A stretch of 10,600 nucleotides of DNA from Acidobacteriota bacterium (lineage in GTDB: Bacteria > Acidobacteriota > Terriglobia > Terriglobales > Acidobacteriaceae), in the NCBI GenBank assembly GCA_003224785.1, contig QHZV01000206.1, positions 6,886 to 17,485 on the forward strand, in the 5' to 3' direction. The notes under the pieces are model-generated. The model was not told the DNA's origin. It did not search any database and saw only the letters and a program-made list of their open reading frames with translations. Positions 1-6,180 of this stretch are shown here, piece by piece (the stretch's first letter is position 1; every line of letters starts with the position of its first letter). A program made the position numbers and the translations under genes.

Positions 1-1278
1 GTCCCGGCCCACATGCAGGAGAGGATACGCGAAGAGTTGCATTGGAGCGCGTTGCATCCCACTAAAAAATACAGTCGGCTGATGGACAATAAGCATTATT
101 CGCCGACCGAATTCCGGCGACTGACCGATCTTTTGAAAGAACTCATTGCACAGCGAGAGATTGATCGCGCTACTGCCTTAGCCGGTCACTACTTTGATTT
201 TCTTGATGACGCCAATGCTCAAATTGACGCTGTCGAACTTGGCCGCGCTCCCGACCTCATTCGAACTGTTCCACTGGCGCATGCAGGCTTTGCTTCCAAA
301 ACTGGGGAACGGCTGGTGCGAGTGTTGCTCCGCGAAAGTCTTTCTGAGTTCAGCCACGTTCAGGTGGCCAGCGCTCTGACCGTTCTGTCGCAGGCTGTCG
401 CAGCATTTGAAGGCTTTCAAACCGTGCAGATGATTGGAGCCGCGCTGGAAAATTCGCTCAAGCGAGATCCTGCAAAACACAAGAAGTGCTGCGAGGTTGG
501 ACTCAGCCGTCTTCTGCCGCCCGCCGCCATCGAGCGCATTATTGAGATCTTTTTGCAGCAACGCGGCGACTCTACCTGGGGCAAGACGGCATCTTCGCTG
601 CTGAGATTCGCGGCACCCGGCAGCATCGTTGCGGTCTTCAATCATTTGATTGAGGAACAAGACGCCCGAAACCGGTTGGCCCTGATGCGACTGGTGGGTC
701 AGCTTGGGCCTAGCAGCGTCCAGATCGCTTACAAATACATGACCGATGAGCGCTGGTACGTGGTGAGAAATATCTGCGGAGTCCTGGCTGAAATGAAAGA
801 CCCTGACCTGGCCGATCACATTACTCCGGCACTCGAACATGCAGATGCGCGGGTGCAGCAAGCCGCTCTCAAAGCTTTACTCAGCAGCCGTACGGTGCGC
901 GCCGCGCCGGTGCTGGCTGCGTCTCTGTCAAAATTTGCACCGAGCGTAGTGGACGAAGCCCTGGACGAGTTAATGTTTCTGCGCCACGTTAAGACCGTCC
1001 GCGCATTGGAAGAATTTATCGGTACGAGCGGCAACCCTGCCGGAGCAAGAAAGGCGCTTCAGGTCCTCGCCGCAATTGACGATGACGACGCGCTACATGC
1101 CCTGGCCAGGTTGTTTCACCGCGAAGAACTTGACAGCAAGCTGCGGCGAGCCGCCCTGAATGCGCTCTGCCAACATCAGTCTCCCGTCGCCGTCGAACTC
1201 CTGCAGCAACTTGCCGCGAGCCATGGGTCGTTGGCGGAGGAAGCGCGCGCCGAACTCCGTGTTCGCAAGGCGAGATAG
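1..1278 (+). CDS. HEAT-repeat protein, 5'-partial
   Basis: This is probably the C-terminal portion of a larger HEAT-repeat protein. The frame is open from base 1. The first ATG (base 13) has no Shine-Dalgarno sequence in the 12 bases before it, so the true start is likely outside the window. Counting from that ATG, about 421 residues are present. The C-terminal half (about residues 195-415) is made of paired amphipathic helices of HEAT type, for example RWYVVRNICGVLAEMKDPDL (247-266), then ADARVQQAALKALLSS (277-292) and SKLRRAALNAL (375-385). The N-terminal half is also helical, but its repeats are not clear. No signal peptide, membrane segment or catalytic motif is visible. HEAT arrays are usually protein-binding scaffolds; the partner cannot be told from sequence. 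The gene converges on recJ across a 163-nt gap that carries a hairpin. The repeat assignment is good; the specific role is unknown. Confidence 0.8.
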   Translation, partial: VPAHMQERIREELHWSALHPTKKYSRLMDNKHYSPTEFRRLTDLLKELIAQREIDRATALAGHYFDFLDDANAQIDAVELGRAPDLIRTVPLAHAGFASKTGERLVRVLLRESLSEFSHVQVASALTVLSQAVAAFEGFQTVQMIGAALENSLKRDPAKHKKCCEVGLSRLLPPAAIERIIEIFLQQRGDSTWGKTASSLLRFAAPGSIVAVFNHLIEEQDARNRLALMRLVGQLGPSSVQIAYKYMTDERWYVVRNICGVLAEMKDPDLADHITPALEHADARVQQAALKALLSSRTVRAAPVLAASLSKFAPSVVDEALDELMFLRHVKTVRALEEFIGTSGNPAGARKALQVLAAIDDDDALHALARLFHREELDSKLRRAALNALCQHQSPVAVELLQQLAASHGSLAEEARAELRVRKAR

Positions 1279-1319
1279 GTCAGCTGGGATTCTCAATCGG
1301 ATTTCTTTGCGGACATCTG

Positions 1320-1340
1320 ACGGGAAGACACGACCACTCC
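1320..1340 (-). repeat. Degraded inverted partial copy of the 1371-1398 palindrome
   Basis: The sequence at 1320-1340 reads ACGGGAAGACACGA followed by CCACTCC. The reverse complement of 1377-1398 begins ACGGGAAGGCACGA, then GTT, then CCACTC. The two agree over the first 8 bases and, after one A/G mismatch, over CACGA. The copy then lacks three bases and matches CCACTC again. So a second, decayed, oppositely oriented copy of the hairpin arm and flank lies about 30 nt away. This supports a repeat origin for the hairpin, but chance similarity over about 20 bases cannot be excluded by eye. Confidence 0.4.
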
Positions 1341-1346
1341 GGATAG

Positions 1347-1411
1347 GGATCATCTCCCAACACTCAAAACGGCACGAGTGGAACTCGTGCCTTCCCGTTT
1401 CGGATGATTCC
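1347..1411. terminator. Two-tier hairpin between convergent genes (probable terminator or REP-like element)
   Basis: A perfect 9-bp inverted repeat (GGCACGAGT at 1371-1379, ACTCGTGCC at 1383-1391) closes on a 3-nt loop GGA. Outside it, AAAC (1367-1370) can pair with GTTT (1397-1400), and GGGATCATC (1347-1355) can pair with GATGATTCC (1403-1411) with one G-U pair. It lies 93 nt after the HEAT-gene stop and about 50 nt after the recJ stop, where a shared terminator would be expected. Read leftward, the stem is followed by GTTTTG, a short T run that fits recJ termination. Read rightward there is only CTTCCCGTTT, so intrinsic termination in that direction is weaker. The palindrome could also be a dispersed repeat. 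Confidence 0.6.
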
Positions 1412-1441
1412 AGTTCTTCGTGTGCAGAGATTGAACCTTGT

Positions 1442-3256
1442 TTAAGAACCGACACTTACTGCTGACGTCGAGTCATTCGATGACCCAGCCGCTCGCGTCT
1501 TGAAATCTCGTAACGATAATTCAATACCACCGAACTCAGCATGCTCGTTCTGATCGAGCGTAAAGGCAACATCCAGCATGTCGCCGGCCAGCAGCTTCGC
1601 TTCTGCTACTCGTTCCGCCAGCCGCCATCCCACAGCATTGTGCACAAGCGCACGCCGCCAACCATTCGCCGCCCCATTGATCAATCCAGGCGCCAGCTTC
1701 ATGCGAACATGTTTTTCCCCGACTGCCTTCACCGGAGCAGATAGGCGGGCAGTCGCGCAAAAAGCCGGCCCGGGATTTCCTGCACCGAAGGGCTCTAGTT
1801 TCCGTATCGTCTCGAACAGATCGGGCGTGATTGCATCCAGAGGGAGTTCGGCATCTACATTGAGAGTGGGTTCAAAATCGGCGAGACTTAATTGAGTTCG
1901 CGCATATGTATCCAGCTGCAAGCGGAGCTCTGATAGGTTGCACGAGCGCAGCGAGAATCCCACCGCGTAAGCATGCCCACCAAATCTGCTGAATAAGGGC
2001 GCACAACTCTCGAGCGCATTCAGCAGATGGAAAGCCGGAATTGACCTGCCCGATCCGTGGGCATCTTCGCCATCGCGTGAAACCACCAACGTCGGCCGGC
2101 CATAACGCTCTACAATCCGCGTCGCCGTAATGCCGATCACGCCGCGATGCCACCCCTCGCCATCAATCACCATGCAGTAGGAATCGCGCAGCCCGGCTTC
2201 ATCCGCGATGCGTTGTTCGATGGCAATAAGGATTCGTTTTTCTTCTTCCTGCCGATCGCTGTTGAGTTTGTCGAGACGGGCAGCAATTTGGTGCGCTTGG
2301 GTGGGATCTTTTGTGCTGAAAAGTTCGATCACATCTGCCGCCACATCCATACGTCCGGCCGCATTGATGCGTGGAGCTATGCGGAATGCCACCTCGCCGG
2401 AACTCAAGCCTTTGCCACCAAGCTCGGCAACTTCGAGTAACGCCTTTAATCCGGGATTAACGGCTTTCCGTAGCGCGTTCAGCCCCAAACTTGCAATGAC
2501 GCGGTTCTCTCCCACGAGGGGAACAGAATCGGCGATGGTTGCGATTGCGGCAATCTTCATGAAAGAAAGAAGGAGGGTGGCTTGATCCCGATGAGGCAAT
2601 CGCCTCTCCATGAGCGCCTGCGCAACTTTGAACGCGATGCCGGCGCCACAAAGTGACTTACATGGATAGTCGCATCCCGGCTGATTTGGATTGACTACAG
2701 CGAATGCATGCGGCAGACCCTCCGGCCCCAGCAAATGGTGGTCGGTGATGATGAGGTCGATTTCAGCGCGCCGTGCGCTCTCTGCAGCAGCAAATGCACG
2801 GGTGCCGGCATCCACGCTGATCACCAGCCGAATACCGGCGGCTGCGGCGCGCTCGATGACATCGCCACGCAAGTCGTAGCCTTCGCGGATTCGGTGTGGG
2901 ACATGAAAATCCGCCGTGCCGCCGCAAAGTTCAATTGCGGTTTTTAGAATGACGACAGCGGTGGTGCCATCAACGTCGTAGTCGCCATAAACCAGAATCC
3001 CCTGTTTGCGTTCGATTGCCGCGTCCAGACGGTCCACGGCAGCCTTCATTCCGGTCATTAAATATGGTGAATGGAGCTGCGAGAGAGATGGAGAAAGAAA
3101 TTGTGCGGCGGACTCCGCGGTTTCGATTCCACGCAACAGAAGCAGGCGGGCGAGTGTGCGGCTGGCGTCGGCGCTCTTGCGGCCTGGAAGCGACGCAAGC
3201 TCGTCCGCTAAGGCCTGCATGCGTTCTGGCTGAACTTGCCTGAGGTTCCAGCGCAC
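1442..3256 (-). CDS. recJ: Single-stranded-DNA-specific exonuclease RecJ
   Basis: RecJ degrades single-stranded DNA 5' to 3' in the cytoplasm during recombinational repair (RecF pathway) and mismatch repair. The 604 residues are slightly above the usual length of about 560-580. The DHH catalytic domain shows DYDVDG (92-97), VDAGTRA (148-154), TDHH (171-174) and LCGAGIAFK (202-210), with RIAPRINAAGR at 292-302. The DHHA1 domain shows GWHRGVIGI (368-376), SGRSIPAFHLL (402-412) and FGGHAYAVGF (425-434). The C-terminal OB-like part has LEPFGAGNPGPAF (487-499) and ELSLRDFK (579-586). All metal-binding motifs appear intact, so the enzyme is probably active. The start is GTG at 3256, 2 nt after the stop of the upstream gene, which implies co-transcription and coupled translation. 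A likely terminator hairpin lies about 50 nt past the stop. The identification is very secure. Confidence 0.97.
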   Translation of the reverse strand: MRWNLRQVQPERMQALADELASLPGRKSADASRTLARLLLLRGIETAESAAQFLSPSLSQLHSPYLMTGMKAAVDRLDAAIERKQGILVYGDYDVDGTTAVVILKTAIELCGGTADFHVPHRIREGYDLRGDVIERAAAAGIRLVISVDAGTRAFAAAESARRAEIDLIITDHHLLGPEGLPHAFAVVNPNQPGCDYPCKSLCGAGIAFKVAQALMERRLPHRDQATLLLSFMKIAAIATIADSVPLVGENRVIASLGLNALRKAVNPGLKALLEVAELGGKGLSSGEVAFRIAPRINAAGRMDVAADVIELFSTKDPTQAHQIAARLDKLNSDRQEEEKRILIAIEQRIADEAGLRDSYCMVIDGEGWHRGVIGITATRIVERYGRPTLVVSRDGEDAHGSGRSIPAFHLLNALESCAPLFSRFGGHAYAVGFSLRSCNLSELRLQLDTYARTQLSLADFEPTLNVDAELPLDAITPDLFETIRKLEPFGAGNPGPAFCATARLSAPVKAVGEKHVRMKLAPGLINGAANGWRRALVHNAVGWRLAERVAEAKLLAGDMLDVAFTLDQNEHAEFGGIELSLRDFKTRAAGSSNDSTSAVSVGS

Positions 3257-3258
3257 GG

Positions 3259-3801
3259 CTACGGTTCGTCTTCGGTCCCAGAGTCGTCAATCGCGAGACC
3301 GCCGAAATCTTCAGAAACTTCTACCAGGCGCTGATAGTGGTCGTACCACTCGGTGGACGCCTCGTAGAGCATCATCACGCCTTGAAATGCAAAACCGAGT
3401 TGCACGAAACCAGTCTTGCCAAGATACGTGCGGAGCCAGCGGGCGTCTTCGAGGTCTTCGTCGCTGGTGAATTCAGCATTGGTGAGGCGCTGAATCATGC
3501 CTTCGAGCTCTTCTTTTTCACGCTGCCACGAATCCATGGTCAGGAAGGGCGAGCCCGAAGCCTTGGCCAGCTCCACAAAGTCCTTCCAACTCTCGGTATC
3601 GTCCCCGGGCTTCCACATGACGGTCTGCACTTCCTCGTGGTCCACGTATCCGGGAAAGCGGCGCATGCCATGCCCTTCAGTGAAGGCCACCATGTCGTCT
3701 TTCAAGGTCGCAAGATTGTCGGGAAATTTCGCCATGCCTAAGGAAGCATTGTATGCCTCTAGGCTGTCAGGCGTCAGCCCGTCATTAGCCAACTCAGTCA
3801 C
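3259..3801 (-). CDS. Conserved-looking hypothetical protein, recJ operon partner
   Basis: I do not recognise this 180-residue protein. It has no signal peptide or membrane segment, so it is probably cytosolic. It is acidic and largely helical, with a charged central helix (about 92-110, SWQREKEELEGMIQRL), an aromatic stretch (GFVQLGFAFQGVMMLYEAS, 131-149) and an acidic tail ending DDSGTEDEP. No cysteine or metal-type cluster is visible. The start is GTG at 3801 with GGGAAGAAG just upstream (minus strand). The frame stays open upstream to a TAA but contains no ATG, so GTG is the best choice; an internal ATG at residue 23 is an alternative. It ends 2 nt before the recJ start, so the two are almost certainly co-transcribed. 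A role linked to RecJ is only inferred from that position. That it is a real gene is supported by the coupling, its length and protein-like composition. Confidence 0.8.
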   Translation of the reverse strand: MTELANDGLTPDSLEAYNASLGMAKFPDNLATLKDDMVAFTEGHGMRRFPGYVDHEEVQTVMWKPGDDTESWKDFVELAKASGSPFLTMDSWQREKEELEGMIQRLTNAEFTSDEDLEDARWLRTYLGKTGFVQLGFAFQGVMMLYEASTEWYDHYQRLVEVSEDFGGLAIDDSGTEDEP

Positions 3802-4004
3802 CTTCTTCCCAGTCGGCGCTCCGGTGAAGTGTGGGATGACGGTACGAGAACAGCCACTGCCGGCGCGACGCGATTAGGGCCCGGTTACCCGCGGCCCTGG
3901 ACTTCCTTGGCGTAAAGCACACCGCTGATCTTTCCTGAGTCACTGACGCCTGATGCCGCTTTTCTCGTGCTAAACTAATTTTTTCGCACCAACTCCCAAC
4001 CGAC
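3802..4004. other. Divergent intergenic region with a GC-rich hairpin
   Basis: This 203-nt gap separates the leftward recJ pair from the rightward DUF507 pair and must hold both promoters. A GC-rich hairpin lies at 3876-3898: AGGGCC pairs with GGCCCT, and CGG with CCG around a TTAC loop, with one bulged C. No T run follows on either strand, so it is not an obvious terminator. It would fall in the leader of the leftward transcript if that promoter lies further right. I could not place a convincing leftward promoter. Confidence 0.4.
3968..3976 (+). promoter_or_regulatory. Possible extended -10 promoter of the DUF507 pair
   Basis: TGC followed by TAAACT resembles an extended -10 element (TGnTATAAT-like) 28 nt before the first DUF507 start codon. 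A -35 match is poor: the nearest TTGACA-like string, CTGACG at 3943-3948, is 22 nt away, which is too far. If the call is right, the leader would be only about 20 nt. The bases just before the ATG (CCAACTCCCAACCGAC) contain no Shine-Dalgarno sequence. Confidence 0.35.
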
Positions 4005-4283
4005 ATGCTGCTTTCGAAAGAATATGTGGGCTACTTGGCCCGCGAGACCGTGAAAAGACTGGCCGCCTCAGAATTCATCGAAACTAAGTCTTTGCCAGTA
4101 GTTACAGAAAAAGTGCACGCCGCCATGCTCGAGGAACTGGCGCTCGAGGACCGCATCAACGACGAAGTGCGAGTCATTCTCGAAGCCTATTCCGACGAAA
4201 TGCGCAACAGCGGCGCGAACTATCAAGAGATGTTCCGCAAGGTGAAGAACGAGTTGGTGCGCAAGTACAAGGCGGTTCTATGA
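4005..4283 (+). CDS. DUF507 family protein (first of a tandem pair)
   Basis: A 92-residue cytosolic protein of the DUF507 family, small helical proteins of unknown function. Recognition rests on overall pattern and length: an N-terminal LSKEYVGYLARETVKRL helix, a central acidic helix ending LALEDRINDEVRVIL (45-59), and a basic C-terminus with NYQEMFRKVKNELVRKYK. No enzyme motif is visible. The ATG at 4005 opens the frame after a divergent promoter region and lacks a clear Shine-Dalgarno sequence. Its stop overlaps the start of the second DUF507 gene by ATGA, so the two products are made in a coupled way and may form a heteromeric complex (inference). The family assignment is from memory of the pattern and was not searched. 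Confidence 0.85.
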   Translation: MLLSKEYVGYLARETVKRLAASEFIETKSLPVVTEKVHAAMLEELALEDRINDEVRVILEAYSDEMRNSGANYQEMFRKVKNELVRKYKAVL

Positions 4284-4555
4284 GATTGAGCCGCGACAAA
4301 GTCAATAAGGTTGCGCACGTCGTCAGTGACGCACTGGCGTCTGTTGACGAAGTGGATTTTGTGGAAGATCGAAATACGATCCGCCTAGAGGTCCGCAAAA
4401 TCCTTGAAGACCTGTTGAACCAGGAAGCACGAATAGATCAGTCCGCCCGCCAGAAAATCGAAAGCCAGAAACGCACCATCCTCGAAGGCAGCCAAGAGTG
4501 GGACATCCTCTACCGCAAGTACTACAACGAGGAAGTCAAGAAACTCGGGATCTAG
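4280..4555 (+). CDS. DUF507 family protein (second of a tandem pair)
   Basis: A 91-residue paralogue of the preceding gene, starting with ATG inside its stop (ATGA, 4280-4283). It shares the same layout: MRLSRDKVNKVAHVVSDAL matches the LSKEYVGYLARETVKRL helix of its partner, NQEARIDQSARQKIES (47-62) matches the LEDRINDEVRVILEA region, and both end in a tyrosine- and lysine-rich helix (YRKYYNEEVKKLGI here). Sequence identity between the pair is low, so the duplication is old. Function is unknown. Because translation is coupled, a fixed ratio with the first protein is likely. No neighbouring gene gives a functional hint, and a stretch without an intact gene follows. Confidence 0.85.
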   Translation: MRLSRDKVNKVAHVVSDALASVDEVDFVEDRNTIRLEVRKILEDLLNQEARIDQSARQKIESQKRTILEGSQEWDILYRKYYNEEVKKLGI

Positions 4556-4627
4556 GACAGCAATGGCTCAGAGCGCTGGTTCACCGGCCCTGGACCGCCG
4601 CACTCATTTCACCCCAGCGCTTCGGCA

Positions 4628-4954
4628 GTGGAACGGTTATGCGTCGCCCCTCGAACTTTGATTGAGGCTCCGGCAGACCCTGGGCTCCCCTTCGGGCGTG
4701 GGGTTAAGTGGAGCGAAGCCGACCGAACCGCGTTCATTCGCTGTTATTCGACACTCCCACAGCTTGATCCCAGCCATTTGGAAGAAAAGCTGGTCGTCCG
4801 CATCACCCGACCGGAAGCGATTCTCACCTGGATGCCGAATTACGAGGTGGGAGAAAACCACGAGGACCACCAGGCAGCGGGGGTTCTCGCCACCGAAGCT
4901 TTCGATCTCGCTGCGAACGCTAAGTTCTCCGGTCGGTCGCCGATCGCGATATAG
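4628..4954 (+). pseudogene. Decayed fragment of a PIG-L/LmbE-like deacetylase
   Basis: The frame opened by GTG at 4628 encodes 108 residues. The part from about 4778 to 4918 (residues 51-97) reads like the core of a PIG-L family zinc deacetylase: a TRPEAILTWMPNY strand, then GENHEDHQAAGVLATEAFDL. This carries the HxDH metal-site motif in a typical context. Intact members have about 200-280 residues and an N-terminal AHPDD motif; nothing like that is found upstream. The recognisable sequence stops near 4920 and the frame ends at TAG 4952-4954. Just past residue 98 another frame reads SVADRDIEPA, which could be a frameshifted continuation, though this is weak. It is not expected to be active. 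The coding frame is convincing as PIG-L; pseudogene status is inferred from missing ends. Confidence 0.6.
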
Positions 4955-5192
4955 AACCCGCGGCCCTTCCCTTCCATTCGCGCCCACCGAACGGGATGGC
5001 ACGCCGCTCACGTCCTGAAAGTGCCGAAATCCACGGCACTGACGGCCAAATTTAGAGCCAGACGGAACCTTCAGGCGCTGTAATGGACCCCATCAAAGCG
5101 CATGTTCTCAAAATCGTCTGCGCATGACTAAGGTTTACGAGTATCCCGAAAACACGGTGCATTCCGGAGCACACTCAGGAAAGAATTAAACC

Positions 5193-5200
5193 GGAGAGGT
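5193..5200 (+). promoter_or_regulatory. Ribosome binding site of the OppD-like gene
   Basis: GGAGAGGT ends 5 nt before the ATG at 5206. It is a good Shine-Dalgarno match and fixes the start of the first gene of the importer operon. Confidence 0.75.
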
Positions 5201-5205
5201 GTTGC

Positions 5206-6180
5206 ATGCCGGGTCCGCTGCTCCACGTTAAAGATCTCAGGGTACGTTACTTGCCGGAGAGCGGTGGAAAAGTGCAGGCTTTGGAGGGTCTCAATCTCGA
5301 GATACTTCCAGGTGAAGTAACGGGCATTTTGGGAGAATCAGGTTCGGGCAAGAGCACGCTAGCATCAACTCTACTGCGCTTGCTTCCCGCTTCTGCCGAA
5401 TGCTCAGGATGCGTTGTTTTTGAGGGCGAGGACCTGCTCACGGCCGCCGAGAGCAAACTCCGCAGAATTCGGGGCAGCAAGATAGCGCTTATTCCACAGG
5501 ATCCGGCGGTCTCTCTCAATCCGGTTACGAGAGTTGGCGAGCAGATTTCCGAAGTACTGCGAGCTCATTTGCGATTGAGTCGCAGCGAGCGAAAGCAACG
5601 CGTTCGTCAGTTGCTAGTAGAAGTTGGCTTTGAGGACGTAGACAGAATTGTTGACGCGTATCTGCATCAACTCAGCGGCGGTCAGCGACAGAGAGTTGTC
5701 ATTGCTCAGGCGATTGCCTGCCGCCCAAGCCTGATCATCGCTGATGAACCCACTTCGAAGTTGCACTCCGAGCTGCACTGTCAAATTTTGGCCCTGCTGG
5801 CAAATACAGTGGCCCAGCATGACACTGCGCTGCTTCTGATTACGCATGACCCGACGATCCTCGCCGGGTTCGCCGACCGACTCATGGTGATGTATGCTGG
5901 CCGGCTCATCGAACAGGGGCCGGCTGAGAGTGTCATGCGAAGGCCGCTGCACCCTTATACCCGTGCGTTGATCGGATTAAGCCACGGTCACACGAGCGGA
6001 AATCGTGCATCACATCTCCCATCTATTCCAGGCGAAATGCCAAATCCGCTGCACGTGATGCCAGGCTGCCGGTTCGAGCCGCGTTGCTCGGAGAAGATGG
6101 GCGTTTGTGCGACAACTGATCCGCAGACATTTTCGCCGGAATCGTCCCGGCTTGTTAGCTGTTTAAAATATGGCAACTGA
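5206..6180 (+). CDS. Peptide-type ABC importer ATPase, OppD/DppD-like
   Basis: First ATPase of a Dpp/Opp-class importer; it would power uptake from the cytoplasmic face of the permease pair. The 324 residues show Walker A GESGSGKST (43-51), Q-loop IPQDP (96-100), signature LSGGQ (156-160), Walker B LIIADE (176-181) and the H-loop histidine H214. After the ATPase core come HPYT (249-252) and the oligopeptide/dipeptide C-terminal region, with cysteines 288, 294, 301 and 319. That cysteine pattern is the one reported to bind an iron-sulfur cluster in OppD-type proteins. One oddity: the D-loop, usually SALD or TALD, reads SKLH (184-187), so the conserved aspartate is histidine and the residues after it also diverge. 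The start at 5206 is supported by GGAGAGGT. It overlaps the next gene by 11 nt. Family placement is secure; the substrate (peptides, opines or nickel) is not determined. Confidence 0.95.
   Translation: MPGPLLHVKDLRVRYLPESGGKVQALEGLNLEILPGEVTGILGESGSGKSTLASTLLRLLPASAECSGCVVFEGEDLLTAAESKLRRIRGSKIALIPQDPAVSLNPVTRVGEQISEVLRAHLRLSRSERKQRVRQLLVEVGFEDVDRIVDAYLHQLSGGQRQRVVIAQAIACRPSLIIADEPTSKLHSELHCQILALLANTVAQHDTALLLITHDPTILAGFADRLMVMYAGRLIEQGPAESVMRRPLHPYTRALIGLSHGHTSGNRASHLPSIPGEMPNPLHVMPGCRFEPRCSEKMGVCATTDPQTFSPESSRLVSCLKYGN

Larger units (their letters stand above)
4556..5205. other. 650-nt stretch without an intact gene
   Basis: Apart from the PIG-L remnant, I see no credible gene here. An 8-bp inverted repeat (AGCGCTGG at 4572-4579, CCAGCGCT at 4614-4621) flanks 34 nt after the DUF507 pair. 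A 7-bp hairpin (AGTGCCG at 5020-5026, CGGCACT at 5034-5040, 7-nt loop) lies after the remnant. Neither is followed by a rightward T run. The promoter of the ABC operon should lie in the last 160 nt, but I could not identify good -35 and -10 boxes there. Confidence 0.5.

Noticed and set aside
178..861. Long 227-codon minus-strand frame inside the HEAT-repeat gene
   Set aside because: It is antisense to a well-supported coding frame; its product is rich in scattered Cys, His and Arg and has no domain pattern, so it is a shadow.
3794..4006. A 70-codon minus-strand frame across the divergent intergenic region
   Set aside because: It overlaps the start region of the 180-residue gene, covers the expected promoters and has a low-complexity Arg/Ser composition with no protein family look.
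4572..4621. 8-bp inverted repeat AGCGCTGG/CCAGCGCT after the DUF507 pair as a terminator
   Set aside because: The loop is 34 nt and no T run follows; the arm contains its own palindrome AGCGCT, so pairing may be chance.
5020..5040. 7-bp hairpin AGTGCCG/CGGCACT as a rightward terminator
   Set aside because: It is followed by GACGGCC with no T run, and no intact rightward gene ends just upstream. Read leftward only TTTC follows.
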